From: G963665595 sp963665595
Lineage (GTDB): Bacteria > Actinomycetota > Coriobacteriia > Coriobacteriales > CADBOM01
Length of the DNA: 64,000 bases
NCBI GenBank assembly: GCA_963665595.2
Contig: CAXXJK010000005.1
Coordinates: forward strand, 62,001-126,000
Reading direction: 5' to 3'
A program made the translations under genes and the position numbers. The notes beneath the pieces were generated by a model. It saw nothing but the letters and a program-made list of their open reading frames with translations, did not search any database and was not told the origin of the DNA. Shown in pieces: positions 54,101-63,194 of the stretch (positions within the stretch are counted from its first letter, which is position 1; each line of letters starts with the position of its first letter).

Positions 54101-57100
54101 ACTCCCCGTGACTTTACGGTGGATCAAAACTTCTCCTACTATGCCTATAATGAGGGGAAAGCACCCAGCGTACCTCTTGACGTGGCAGACATAACGACAA
54201 CTCCCATCAAACTTATCTATGAGGGTAACGTTGTCGATACCGATAACTACGAACTCGTGCCTGACTATTCGGTTGACAACGTTACCGGAGACGTGCATAC
54301 CGGCACAGATATCACCTATAACGCCGGTGACACGGTCTACTACACCGTGCACTTCATCAAGGACACCAGCATTATCTGTGCTGACATAGATGATGCGGTT
54401 TCTTTTACCATCATCTCTGACCAGCTCAAGTTTGATTCCACCACCGTTGAAATCGAAGTCGATGACAGTGGGTGTATCTATAACCCTGACGGCTGTCCGG
54501 CGCCGATCATACGGGTCAAGAACAAATCGACCGGCGAATACCTGACCGAAGGCAAGGATTACTATTACTACCTAAGCGGTGACGTTGCTGCTGGCACACA
54601 TACCTTTGCTGTTCAGGGCATCGGGCTTTATGCTGGCAAGATCAAGGGGTGCGCCTACACGATTCAGGAGGGCACGCTCACTTCTGACATGTTCGACTCG
54701 ACCTCTCCCTCCTATGTCTCTAATATCAAGTTAGCTAATTGTCAGGGGAGTTATTTCGATAAATCTGGTCTTTGTTTTGCCTATCGCGTGAGTGGCTACA
54801 CAGCTGATGATCTTGAAGACATGCTGAGAGTTGCGTGGGTAGAAAACGATGAAGGACTCGGCTCTGGCTCTAATGTGACGCTTGAGAATGGCAAACTCTT
54901 TACGATAAGTAATATCCGTGATTCAGCGGGCAACGTGATCGACAAGATCCAAACTACGGGTACCTATACGGTGCATTTGAGCCATAATCCCCATGCAAAC
55001 GCTGTTAATTATGCTGGGAAAGAAATCTTTGATACGAGTGAAGATTTCTCGCTGGATTGTCAGATTACGGTCAACAAGGCAAATTTGTCCGACAGCGGTG
55101 CCTATACCGATTCTGTTACCGGAAAAACGTATTCATATGTCCAAACCGGGAAATTGAAGTTTCCTTCTACCGCCTATTCCTATACCGGTAACCCCGTTGT
55201 GCCGAAGTACCAGATATATGACTCCTGGACTTATAGCAACCAGACTGCATCTGATGCTGAGCTGGCCGAGCATCTCTTCAGCTCCGATGAGTACGATGTC
55301 TATGTCGCCGGATATGGAACGACGGGGCCCACTGAGGTAAACGATCTTGTCACAAGCCCCTACGTGGTAGAAAAGATTGCGGCCAAGGCGGAAAGCACCC
55401 AGATTTGTGGGGAAAGAGCCATGTCTGCCTCTAGCTCACCGAGCACATCCTACACGTTTGCCGTCACCGCAGCTGACATTTCTGACTCTGATGTGGTTAC
55501 CATCAAGGTAGACGACGCTATCTACACAGGAGACGCGCTCACGCCGGCTGTTCACTTCTACATAGGGGGGCAGGAATGCAACTATGTCCTTGGTGAAGAC
55601 TATGCTCTTACCTACACTAACAATGTAGTAGGTGCCCGTGCAACTGATGAGAGTGCACCCACGGTCACCATCACGATTTTAAACAAAAAGCATTTGGTTG
55701 CCTTTGATTCAGATGAAAACGAAGTAGATTTAGTAAGTGTCACCTTTGATATCGGCTATGCACCCATTACCCTTGCAAGTGCCAACTGGACTTGGGGAAA
55801 GACGGTATCGCTTACAGAGGGGGCTACCGATGCCACCCTTGAAACCCCGGTACTTTTTGCTACCTATACGGCAACTGACGGTACACACACGGTGCGAACA
55901 CTTCCCGCAGATGCCTATACCGCCCAGACCGGTACCTTTGATGGCATTACCTTTACGCCTAAAACCAGTGGGTGGGCATCAGGAGAGAGTGTCTACTACG
56001 ATGTTACTTCAAATGCTACCAACCCCGCTTTTGTAGGAAGTACCCTTCTCGGGCCTACTACGGTAGTGGCTGTTACCTCTGCTAACTCCTTTAGTCAGAT
56101 AGGGCAAAGCGGCAATAGTCTTTCTGCCACCCTTGATTCTACCAGCTATACCTATACGGCCGCTCAGATCACTCCGGTTGTTACTGTAAAAGATAACGAT
56201 GTGACTCTGACCGAAGGTATCGACTATACGCTTTCTTTTGGAGATAACCTAAACGTTTCAAACACCGGACGTGTCACGATTCTTGGTATGGGTGCCTATA
56301 CGGGAAGCACTGCCTTAAGCTTTACCATCACAGCAGCAAATCTGTCTGAGTGCATTCTCAGTGTTTCTCCTCAGACCTATACGGGAAGCCAGATCACACC
56401 TGACGCTAACGCCTTGACGGTTACCTTAGGCGGTAACACGCTCCAGGCAAGTGACTGGCAGCTTGATACAGCCGCATATGGTAGTAATACTGAAAGTGCG
56501 CCCTCTGGTGGGAGCTTGACTATCACGGCAGGTGGTTCGGGAAACGTCACCGGTACAAAGGCAGCTGTCTTTTCTATTTCTGCTCTCGCGCTTTCAACCG
56601 AGCGTTTCAGTGTCGAGACTGTATCTAAAACCTATGATAAGACCGCTCAAACCTTAAGCGCTGCCGACATCAAGGTGACAGACACTATCACCGGGTGCAG
56701 GCTTACGTACGGCGATGACTACACGCTTAACTACAGTGGGGATCATATCTCGGCGGGAGATGCTGTTATCTGGATTACCGGTAAGGGCAACTATACCGCT
56801 TCTATCTCGGCTACCTTTACTATCGCACCCATTGATTTGTCGAGTGCTGAACTTACCCTCACACGTGATACCTACACCTATACCGGGACAACCATAAAGC
56901 CTGATGTCACTGTCAAGTTAGGAGATGAGATCCTCACCGAAAAATACACTGCCACCACCGGTGAGATATGTGGGGACTACGGGGTAAACTTCTCAAATAA
57001 TGTCACGCCGGCTTCCCTCGATGCACCTGAGGCACCTACGCTTACCGTTGTCGGACGGGGAAACTATACGGGCAGTGCTCACATTAGCTTCTCGATAGTG

Positions 57101-58666
57101 CCGGCTGCCTTAACTGACACAACTGCTACGATAACCCTTCCTGTGACAACCTATACCTATACAGGCACAGCAATAACGCCTGTGCCCACTACGGTAAAAC
57201 TGGGAGACTTCACACTTGCTGCAAGTGACTATACGCTATCTTACGCAGATAACAATGCTATAGGTACCGCCACGGTAACAGTCACTGGCACCGGTAGTAC
57301 TGTTACCGGTTCTATCTCGAACACCTTTACGATTGTGCAGGCATCTCTTTCAAAGGCAACCATAGCTGCTATACCCAACCAAGCCTATGCATTTGGAAGT
57401 GCTGTCACACCGGTGCTCTCAGTCACCGGACCTTCTGGCGAGACGCTTACATGTGATAAAGACTATACGCTCACCTATGCAAATAACACCTCACTGGGTA
57501 GTGCTATGGCTACCATTACCGGAATGGGTGCCTACACAGGTTCTCTTTCTGCGACGTTTAAGATCACCCGTATTCCCTTAGCCCTTGCTGATGTAAGCAT
57601 GAGCCCTTCTTCTTTTATCTATGATGGTAAAGAACATACACCCACTGTTGCTATTACAGTAGGGGGTAAGACGCTTGCTCTCGGTACTGACTATACGCTC
57701 TCTTACTTGGGAGACAAAAAGAGTGCTGGTAGTCAAGTCATCGAAGTAAATACCCCTGATACCTCAGTCTATTCCAGTAGTCTTACTCTTTCTTATGCAA
57801 TCAATGAGCTTACCTCTATTACCTCTGCCACTGTGTCTGCAATACCCAAGCAAGTCTATACCGGTAGCGCACTTACTCCTGAGCCTATTGTCACACTAGA
57901 CGGTAGAACGTTGGTAAAGGGTAGCGACTATACGCTTGCCTATGCAAATAACACCAGTTCAGGTACAGCACGGGTAACCGCTACCGGCACGGGTCTTTAC
58001 ACGGGTAGCGTAACAAGCATCTTTACGATCGTATCGTTTCCCGATATAGATACAGGAGCCTGGTATGTAACAGACGGGTGGCTTTCTTATGTGATCGGTC
58101 ATGGTCTTATGACCGGCTACTCTGATACCGGAAACTTCGAGCCCTATGGAAACATCACCCGCGGTCAGGTTGCTACTATTTTGTATCGCTATGCCTGTAG
58201 CCTCGATTCCACCCTTATCTCAACGTATGGTTCAACAACCGATGCATCAAAGTATGCATCAAAGACCGTCTTTACCGATGAGGGAGCAGGAACCTACTAC
58301 ACCGCAGCTATCAACTGGGCTTACGCAGTGGGCATCATGACCGGTGACAGTTCAACAGGCTATACCACCGTACGCCCTGATGACTCGGTAACCCGAGAAG
58401 ATCTCTGCCTCATGATCTATCGCTATGTGAAATCAGTAGATCCTACCCTTGCTTTACATACAGGTTCAGTTGACTACTCATCAGTCATCGGTATAGATAC
58501 CGTTGACTTCTGGGCTACTGACGCTGTTAAGTGGTGCGCTTCTTGGGGCATCATCGGTGGGGTAAACGAAGGGGGTAGCTATCACATGAATCCAATAGAT
58601 ACTGCCTGGCGTGCCAGTATGGCAAAGATGATTACCGTGACGCTTAGAGACGTGATGGCAGGGTAG
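51125..58666 (+). CDS. Giant secreted protein: GLUG-type N-terminus, Ig-like repeats, three C-terminal SLH domains
   Basis: This 2513-residue protein has a signal peptide (VVVFFSVLLTCVALAGAAAAYA). Residues about 50-640 are a GLUG-type beta-helix region (ISTAGQLQAFSDLVDG, FSGTFDGNGKTISGLKI, repeated GGIAG/GGIVG with CxNTG). Residues about 660-2300 hold many Ig-like modules of about 80 residues built on YTGxxxxPxxxV, DYTLxYxxN and GxGxYTGS. Residues 2305-2513 are three SLH domains (FPDIDTGAWYV, then TVFTDEGAGTYYTAAI, then TVDFWATDAVKWCASWG) that bind secondary cell-wall polymer. It is therefore an S-layer-type adhesin or ligand-binding stalk. AGGGGTAGGG precedes the ATG. LuxR box C is 120 bp upstream. 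Confidence 0.92.
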   Translation: MRSTGIRRKHPRAVVVFFSVLLTCVALAGAAAAYAVNYFNPDYTWYTKNPDASVFEISTAGQLQAFSDLVDGYAYYNDALQPAVSFEGKTVRLTGNIALLGSYGYEFYSIGTTDHPFSGTFDGNGKTISGLKITEKTASSYVGLFGYCDASSCIKNLTLEDNSTVSVAVSDTHTVVRYVGSLVGYTQGTVSGCISRAAVYVSWDDGNGGDTRTADNTVVVSGVGGVAGVCDGDIQGTSFTGSLAITTPANSYFDVSEQTNTAIIVTYVGGITGRSGGSVELSRTGIHTGNLSNCSNAAAITITTSGAGGVDRFGEVVDSKSQYVGGIAGYAIGNVSSCTNTGDILATSYISTGNATTDEAGYEAAAGGGQCTGGIVGSLRGEKTSGYAGVGTVGSDAGIDAQGADPLVLSDCQNLGSVISLVDVGGIAGSAGTYTTITRCANGDAAQVRKDDTVARIEGTRWNKPCIGGIVGETFGEVSYSRNHGEVTTTNIGYYIGGIVGNVYYYNDYSGQKAQPNPEVFACYNTGQVSCTASLRRGAIVGGNGGYIHDCLYLYGTANLADDVNIAAIGENDGTYARLQVAYANDAQATLYSGISLKSKAAVSFLNGLAPLDGWSHYYITNATLNSGYPILNTEGTSSGSVDLASLNPEVTLTQNASYTAAYNPIPTVQISVTLNGSRVTLTQGSDYVVTGDAHALGTNGICTGVTATGETPYTCTIEGIGDYSGVLSGCAYGISRGTFSECSVLVDAASYTGTAQNNPTVTVTDASGGVVSPTDYTCVVNNGADCIEPSYEQNIYYAVVTAKDSSNYYGSAQGIYTINKVDVAKECDTVGIIYGSRVWYYDEDKYQLYEVIPVLDAKGNLTYHSDTGFPVVEGEIGYVGDNGITLTKATPKYTDATGKTIYGMSVDYTASTIDPAVIGVIWNGHTLDTSWYHCVYGGGSGGGTTSAGNNQAVEGLSNIEASTTGAITVAYTGTYTENYIVMNFDIVQVNATPRDFTVDQNFSYYAYNEGKAPSVPLDVADITTTPIKLIYEGNVVDTDNYELVPDYSVDNVTGDVHTGTDITYNAGDTVYYTVHFIKDTSIICADIDDAVSFTIISDQLKFDSTTVEIEVDDSGCIYNPDGCPAPIIRVKNKSTGEYLTEGKDYYYYLSGDVAAGTHTFAVQGIGLYAGKIKGCAYTIQEGTLTSDMFDSTSPSYVSNIKLANCQGSYFDKSGLCFAYRVSGYTADDLEDMLRVAWVENDEGLGSGSNVTLENGKLFTISNIRDSAGNVIDKIQTTGTYTVHLSHNPHANAVNYAGKEIFDTSEDFSLDCQITVNKANLSDSGAYTDSVTGKTYSYVQTGKLKFPSTAYSYTGNPVVPKYQIYDSWTYSNQTASDAELAEHLFSSDEYDVYVAGYGTTGPTEVNDLVTSPYVVEKIAAKAESTQICGERAMSASSSPSTSYTFAVTAADISDSDVVTIKVDDAIYTGDALTPAVHFYIGGQECNYVLGEDYALTYTNNVVGARATDESAPTVTITILNKKHLVAFDSDENEVDLVSVTFDIGYAPITLASANWTWGKTVSLTEGATDATLETPVLFATYTATDGTHTVRTLPADAYTAQTGTFDGITFTPKTSGWASGESVYYDVTSNATNPAFVGSTLLGPTTVVAVTSANSFSQIGQSGNSLSATLDSTSYTYTAAQITPVVTVKDNDVTLTEGIDYTLSFGDNLNVSNTGRVTILGMGAYTGSTALSFTITAANLSECILSVSPQTYTGSQITPDANALTVTLGGNTLQASDWQLDTAAYGSNTESAPSGGSLTITAGGSGNVTGTKAAVFSISALALSTERFSVETVSKTYDKTAQTLSAADIKVTDTITGCRLTYGDDYTLNYSGDHISAGDAVIWITGKGNYTASISATFTIAPIDLSSAELTLTRDTYTYTGTTIKPDVTVKLGDEILTEKYTATTGEICGDYGVNFSNNVTPASLDAPEAPTLTVVGRGNYTGSAHISFSIVPAALTDTTATITLPVTTYTYTGTAITPVPTTVKLGDFTLAASDYTLSYADNNAIGTATVTVTGTGSTVTGSISNTFTIVQASLSKATIAAIPNQAYAFGSAVTPVLSVTGPSGETLTCDKDYTLTYANNTSLGSAMATITGMGAYTGSLSATFKITRIPLALADVSMSPSSFIYDGKEHTPTVAITVGGKTLALGTDYTLSYLGDKKSAGSQVIEVNTPDTSVYSSSLTLSYAINELTSITSATVSAIPKQVYTGSALTPEPIVTLDGRTLVKGSDYTLAYANNTSSGTARVTATGTGLYTGSVTSIFTIVSFPDIDTGAWYVTDGWLSYVIGHGLMTGYSDTGNFEPYGNITRGQVATILYRYACSLDSTLISTYGSTTDASKYASKTVFTDEGAGTYYTAAINWAYAVGIMTGDSSTGYTTVRPDDSVTREDLCLMIYRYVKSVDPTLALHTGSVDYSSVIGIDTVDFWATDAVKWCASWGIIGGVNEGGSYHMNPIDTAWRASMAKMITVTLRDVMAG
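57814..58666 (+). repeat. Direct repeat copy 1 (last Ig module plus SLH domains)
   Basis: This 853-bp stretch, ending at the stop codon, is nearly identical to 62169-63021; I count about ten to twelve differences by eye, mostly silent. It covers the last Ig-like module and all three SLH domains. The identity is far higher than between other repeats of these proteins, which points to recent duplication or gene conversion. Confidence 0.95.
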
Positions 58667-58678
58667 CGGGAGAAAAGT

Positions 58679-58709
58679 TATCCTCACCGCTTATGCGGTG
58701 TTGAGGATA
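58679..58709 (+). other. Hairpin in the leader after the giant gene
   Basis: CACCGC-TTAT-GCGGTG with outer TATCCT against AGGATA and a three-base bulge makes a stable hairpin 13 bp past the stop. No T-run follows, so it is either a processing or partial termination element, or part of the 229-bp leader before the next gene (58667-58895). In the rest of that leader I see no riboswitch that I can name. Confidence 0.5.
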
Positions 58710-58895
58710 GAAAAAGTCTGTCGGAGATCCGGCAGCAGGTTCACGCCCACCAAGGGTGCAGGAAAGGGGGAACAATGTCTTGTCGAGGTGGTTAGCGAGG
58801 ACTTCTCTTCAAGCAGAGCCAGAAAGCTTGAGGAAATTCCCTATGGAAAAAGATTTGTCCAATTAGATTGTCTACGCTTGAGAAAGGAATCTGAT

Positions 58896-59585
58896 ATGTT
58901 GGCTAAGTCGAATAAAAAGATGAAACTAATGGGGTTACTCGCAACGGTGGCCTTCTCGGCTGCCTTGATGCTCTGCGCTTTACCGGGAGCAGCATTTGCA
59001 ACTGATTTTACTGATGCTGTAAGTACGTCTTCTGTTCAGGTACGCATTGGAGACAACACAAATCCTGTGTCGACCGTGAGTTTTTCTACAGCGGGTATCC
59101 AATCTGGTCAGAAGGGTGCGCTGTACAACAAGACCGGGGTTTGGAGTGTTGTTGGAACTGACAGCTACGTCACTCTTCAAAGCGTCTTAGACCAGGTTGG
59201 CGAGTATGACGGTTACTGGACCTCTGTGACGTTTTATTGCTATAACTCAAGCACTAATACGTATTCAAACTATACCAAGTTCAATAGCGGCATATTCCCC
59301 TATGCTACGACAGGCACAATAGCGGGACTCTCGCTTAGCTTGCCCTTCTACGAAGATACCACTTATAACGCGTTGGGGACTACGGAACGCTATGCCTATA
59401 CGCCAATCATTGCGCTCAACAATGCGACGACTACACTGAGCGGAAGCACTACTGCTCAACAAGCTCTGGACAATATGACGTTTACCACGACTGATGCTCC
59501 TCGTCTCATGTGGGGCTATGACGCCAATAACGTAGGCGGCAATCGCTTCCCCTCAAACATTGTGGGTATTCAAGTAAATGAATAA
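58896..59585 (+). CDS. Small secreted protein, unknown function
   Basis: This 229-residue protein has a signal peptide (MKLMGLLATVAFSAALMLCALPGAAFA, cleaved after AFA). The mature part of about 195 residues is rich in Thr, Ser, Tyr and Asn and contains VQVRIGDNTNPVSTVSF, YVTLQSVLDQVGEYDGYWTSVTFYCYNSS and TTDAPRLMWGYDANNVGGNRFPSNIVGIQV. I do not recognise the fold. It has no SLH domain, lipobox or C-terminal anchor, so it may be released or may bind a neighbour on the surface. AAAGGA before ATG 58896 fixes the start; the open frame runs 66 codons further upstream without a signal. It lies between two SLH giants and is probably co-regulated. Confidence 0.75.
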   Translation: MLAKSNKKMKLMGLLATVAFSAALMLCALPGAAFATDFTDAVSTSSVQVRIGDNTNPVSTVSFSTAGIQSGQKGALYNKTGVWSVVGTDSYVTLQSVLDQVGEYDGYWTSVTFYCYNSSTNTYSNYTKFNSGIFPYATTGTIAGLSLSLPFYEDTTYNALGTTERYAYTPIIALNNATTTLSGSTTAQQALDNMTFTTTDAPRLMWGYDANNVGGNRFPSNIVGIQVNE

Positions 59586-59638
59586 GCAATAAATAAGCCG
59601 TCATGTGACCAAGTGTAATAGTTTGACGGTGCTCAGGA

Positions 59639-59674
59639 GATGTATGGCATCTCCGCTGTGGGGTGCCATACATC
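59639..59674 (+). terminator. Hairpin between the small secreted protein and the LRR/SLH gene
   Basis: GATGTATGGCA pairs with TGCCATACATC over 11 bp, with an inner CTCC/GGGG extension, followed by CATTTCTTT. It could attenuate transcription between the two genes, or act on the leader of the second, whose RBS follows about 10 bp later. Confidence 0.65.
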
Positions 59675-59697
59675 CATTTCTTTCGGAAGGAATGTTA

Positions 59698-62600
59698 ATG
59701 CGAACTATCAAGAAAAGAATGTGGATAACAGCCCTCTTACTGGGTCTTTTAGCGTGTCTGGCACCTGGGGTCGCATTTGCGGGCACCGCCACTGACGGCA
59801 TCACTATTACCGATGACAACGGTGTTGTCTGGACCTATGCACCCATCTCCGGCACGGAAAACGAGGTGCAACTTGCCTATGTCGACATACCCGACACCTC
59901 AACGACCATAACTCAGGAAACTCCTATGGATATGGTGATACCGTCGACCATCACCTATGAAGGGACTATCTATACGGTCACCGAGGTAGGCTACAACAAT
60001 CTCTACGGGCCAAATCAAGAAGCCGGCGGAAACACTAATATATTTGGCAGCAACAGGGTAACGGCTACAACCACAAACCCTTATTATCATAACGATATTC
60101 TGAAAATAAAGTCGCTTTCCATACCGGCGACGGTGAAGACTATTGATCAGTCGGCGTTTATGTATGCTCAAAATCTCGCATCAGTCACCTTTGGTGAGGG
60201 AAGTAAGCTTGTGACCATCGGCGGACAGGCCTTTATGTCGTGCGTGAAACTAACGTCGATACAATTGCCTGCAGGACTGAAGAGCATTGCCAGCGCGACC
60301 ACATCATATGGATATGCATTTTCAGGAAGTGGGCTTGCGTCTATCACTATTCCTGCTTCTGTCGAAACCCTGGGGTCATGCACCTTCTACAATTGTGCTT
60401 CTCTTACGACGGTAAACTTTGAGGATGGAAGCAAGCTTGCGACGCTTCCGCCGATGACTTTCTACGACAACAGCGTTCTCGCTTCTTTTAGTTTTGGAAC
60501 AGGTGGTGCTATCGCGACTATCGGGGATCAGGCATTTAGCGGATGTACAGCACTTTCCTATCTCTACGTTCCCAAGACCGTGACAACCTTCTCGGGATCG
60601 TTTGGGTCTTGCACAAACCTTAATCTGGAATTTGAAGATGCTTCTACCATTACGGCGATAGGGGCCTCTGCGTTCGGCGCTTGGACGGGGCTTGCTGATC
60701 TCAGTCTATCTCGCTTTTCAAATGTGACGACAATAGGGTCGGGCGCTTTTTCGGGCAATGGGTGGACAACACTTGCTCTTCCTGCAAACCTCGTTACCAT
60801 GGGAACTACCTGCTTCTCTAAAGGAGCTTTCTCCTCGGTTGTGGTTCCCTCAAAGGTCGAGACGGTAACCGGTCTTGATACCAACACCGCTTTAAAGAAG
60901 GTAGTGATTTTAGGATCGGGCTCTAGTGCGGGATTGCTCACCATAGGGTCCTCTGCTTTCAAAAGTGACGGTGCTCTTACGAGTGTTCAATTCAGCGGCA
61001 ACGTCAAGACGTTGGCAGTCGCCAGCGCAAACGTCTTCACGGGATGCGCCGGCCTTACCGACATCGTTTTTACCGGTGATGTATCAAATATTGTCATGCC
61101 GCTGGCGGCTCAGTTCAAGGCCATCAAGACAAACACAGGTCTTACGTTTTATGCTTATGATGCGCCCTATGATGCAAGTGCTGCGACCAATGCGGCACTT
61201 CCCACGTGGTGCAATACCAATGGGTTTGCCTACAAGCAGCTTGTTGATATTTCAGGCATCACCGCAGTAATCGATACGGGTACTTATACCTATGATGGTA
61301 CAGCCCACACCCCTTCTATCACCGTGAAAAACGGCGATACGACACTTGTCCAGGATAGTGATTATCAGGTGGTCTATGATAATGCTACCAGCGCGGGTAC
61401 GGTATCGGGTATGATCTATGGTAAAGGTGTGTATAGCGCCTATAGCAAGTCGTTTACATATACCATCGGTATTGTTGATCTTTCAGCAGCTTCGGTTGTT
61501 TCTCTGGCAGATGAGACGTATACGGGCACTGCCTTAACGCCACTGCCCGTTGTTACCTGCATGCTTAACGATTTAGAGACCATCCTTGTTAAAGATACTG
61601 ACTACACGGTGTCTTATTCTGATAACACCAATGCGGGTACCGCGACAGTTACCATCACCGGCAAGGGCAATTTTAGTGGCACAAAGACAGCCACATTTAC
61701 TATAAAGTCAGCCCAGATGACAAGTTGCACGATTGCTCCCATTGCAGATCAGGCTTATACCAGTTCTGCTATCGTACCAGCAGTTACCGTTACTGATGGC
61801 GACAAAACACTTGTTAAAGATACTGATTATAGCGTTACCGCGATGGACAACACTACCGTAGGCACTGCTACGGTAAAGGTAGTTGGTTGCGGCAACTACG
61901 AAGGTGTTATCAGCACTACCTTTAATATTGTGACCTGCGATGTAGCAAGCTGCAAGGTTTCTACTATTCCCGATCAGGTCTATAGAGGTACGGTCTTAGA
62001 GCCAACCCTTACTGTTACTGATACTTCCGGCAACGTACTGATAAAAAACACCGATTATAGCGTGACATACCTTAACAACGCTGCCGTGGGTACCGCTACG
62101 GTTGCGATTGCAGGGTTGAGTAATTATTCGGGTACTCAGTCAGTTACGTTTACAATTCTTGAACCCATCTCTATTACCTCTGCCACTGTGTCTGCAATAC
62201 CCAAGCAGGTCTATACCGGTAGCGCACTTACTCCTGAGCCTATTGTCACACTAGACGGTAGAACGTTGGTAAAGGGTAGCGACTATACGCTTGCCTATGC
62301 AAATAACACCAGTTCAGGTACAGCACGGGTAACCGCTACCGGCATCGGTCTTTACACGGGTAGCGTAACAAGCATCTTTACGATCGTATCGTTTCCCGAT
62401 ATAGATACAGGAGCCTGGTATGTAACAGACGGGTGGCTTTCTTATGTGATCGGTCATGGTCTTATGACCGGCTACTCTGATACCGGAAACTTCGAGCCCT
62501 ATGGAAACATCACTCGCGGGCAGGTTGCTACTATTTTGTATCGCTATGCGTGTAGCCTTGATTCCACCCTTATCTCAACGTATGGTTCAACAACCGATGC

Positions 62601-63021
62601 ATCAAAGTATGCATCAAAGACCGTCTTTACCGATGAGGGAGCAGGAACCTACTACACCGCAGCTATCAACTGGGCTTACGCAGTGGGCATCATGACCGGT
62701 GACAGTTCAACAGGCTATACCACCGTACGCCCTGATGACTCGGTAACCCGAGAAGATCTCTGCCTCATGATCTATCGCTATGTGAAATCAGTAGATCCTA
62801 CCCTTGCTTTACATACAGGTTCAGTTGACTACTCATCAGTCATCGGTATAGATACCGTTGACTTCTGGGCTACTGACGCGGTTAAGTGGTGTGCTTCTTG
62901 GGGCATCATCGGTGGGGTAAACGAAGGGGGTACCTATCACATGAATCCAACAGATACTGCCTGGCGTGCCAGTATGGCAAAGATGATTACCGTGACGCTT
63001 AGAGACGTGATGGCAGGGTAG
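59698..63021 (+). CDS. BspA-type leucine-rich repeat protein with Ig-like modules and three SLH domains
   Basis: This 1107-residue secreted protein has a signal peptide (KRMWITALLLGLLACLAPGVAFA). Residues about 100-470 are LRR_5/BspA repeats (LASVTFGEGSKLVTIGGQAF, LASITIPASVETLGSCTF, LTTVNFEDGSKLATLPPM), known for adhesion and ligand binding. Residues about 520-895 hold about five Ig-like modules related to those of the giant protein. Residues 899-1107 are three SLH domains almost identical to those of the giant. It anchors to the cell wall like its neighbour. ATG 59698 has GGAAGGA at proper distance; ATG 59692 is too close to it. The frame open from 59605 is not used. Confidence 0.92.
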   Translation: MRTIKKRMWITALLLGLLACLAPGVAFAGTATDGITITDDNGVVWTYAPISGTENEVQLAYVDIPDTSTTITQETPMDMVIPSTITYEGTIYTVTEVGYNNLYGPNQEAGGNTNIFGSNRVTATTTNPYYHNDILKIKSLSIPATVKTIDQSAFMYAQNLASVTFGEGSKLVTIGGQAFMSCVKLTSIQLPAGLKSIASATTSYGYAFSGSGLASITIPASVETLGSCTFYNCASLTTVNFEDGSKLATLPPMTFYDNSVLASFSFGTGGAIATIGDQAFSGCTALSYLYVPKTVTTFSGSFGSCTNLNLEFEDASTITAIGASAFGAWTGLADLSLSRFSNVTTIGSGAFSGNGWTTLALPANLVTMGTTCFSKGAFSSVVVPSKVETVTGLDTNTALKKVVILGSGSSAGLLTIGSSAFKSDGALTSVQFSGNVKTLAVASANVFTGCAGLTDIVFTGDVSNIVMPLAAQFKAIKTNTGLTFYAYDAPYDASAATNAALPTWCNTNGFAYKQLVDISGITAVIDTGTYTYDGTAHTPSITVKNGDTTLVQDSDYQVVYDNATSAGTVSGMIYGKGVYSAYSKSFTYTIGIVDLSAASVVSLADETYTGTALTPLPVVTCMLNDLETILVKDTDYTVSYSDNTNAGTATVTITGKGNFSGTKTATFTIKSAQMTSCTIAPIADQAYTSSAIVPAVTVTDGDKTLVKDTDYSVTAMDNTTVGTATVKVVGCGNYEGVISTTFNIVTCDVASCKVSTIPDQVYRGTVLEPTLTVTDTSGNVLIKNTDYSVTYLNNAAVGTATVAIAGLSNYSGTQSVTFTILEPISITSATVSAIPKQVYTGSALTPEPIVTLDGRTLVKGSDYTLAYANNTSSGTARVTATGIGLYTGSVTSIFTIVSFPDIDTGAWYVTDGWLSYVIGHGLMTGYSDTGNFEPYGNITRGQVATILYRYACSLDSTLISTYGSTTDASKYASKTVFTDEGAGTYYTAAINWAYAVGIMTGDSSTGYTTVRPDDSVTREDLCLMIYRYVKSVDPTLALHTGSVDYSSVIGIDTVDFWATDAVKWCASWGIIGGVNEGGTYHMNPTDTAWRASMAKMITVTLRDVMAG
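62169..63021 (+). repeat. Direct repeat copy 2 (last Ig module plus SLH domains)
   Basis: This is the partner of 57814-58666 at an exact offset of 4355 bp, also ending at the stop codon. The protein products differ at only a few residues, among them Thr/Ile in the GTGLYTGS segment and Ser-to-Thr and Ile-to-Thr changes near the end. Recombination between copies would delete the small secreted gene and fuse the two proteins in frame. Confidence 0.95.
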
Positions 63022-63119
63022 CTGAGGCGCGTGATAACCGTTCAGAGAGATAGATATGTCGTACATCATTAGTAGGGAATTGAGTGAGGCGCATGAAATC
63101 TTGTAGAAGACGATAGTTC

Positions 63120-63156
63120 GGTATCTCAGAGAAGGGTTGTCCTTCTCTGAGATACC
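63120..63156. terminator. Perfect hairpin after the LRR/SLH gene
   Basis: GGTATCTCAGAGAAGG and CCTTCTCTGAGATACC form a perfect 16-bp stem with a five-base loop. It lies 98 bp past the stop of the SLH gene and about 38 bp before the start of the channel-subunit gene. The T-run is poor, so it may be a partial terminator or stabilise the upstream mRNA. Confidence 0.7.
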
Positions 63157-63194
63157 GTGTTCGAATAAATTGGCAGATTTGAAGGAAAGGAAAC

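Noticed and set aside
53720..54352. 210-codon open frame on the minus strand inside the giant SLH gene
   Set aside because: It is antisense to a well-supported repeat protein and has no RBS or family pattern; low-complexity repeats often leave such frames open.
58710..58895. Possible riboswitch or small RNA in the leader before the small secreted gene
   Set aside because: I compared it from memory with cobalamin, c-di-GMP, SAM, Moco, ydaO, SRP RNA and RNase P patterns and found no matching core. A covariance search would be needed.
51125..63021. CRISPR-like array in the repeat-rich SLH genes
   Set aside because: The repeats are coding, of about 240 bp, imperfect and in frame; there are no short identical repeats with unique spacers.
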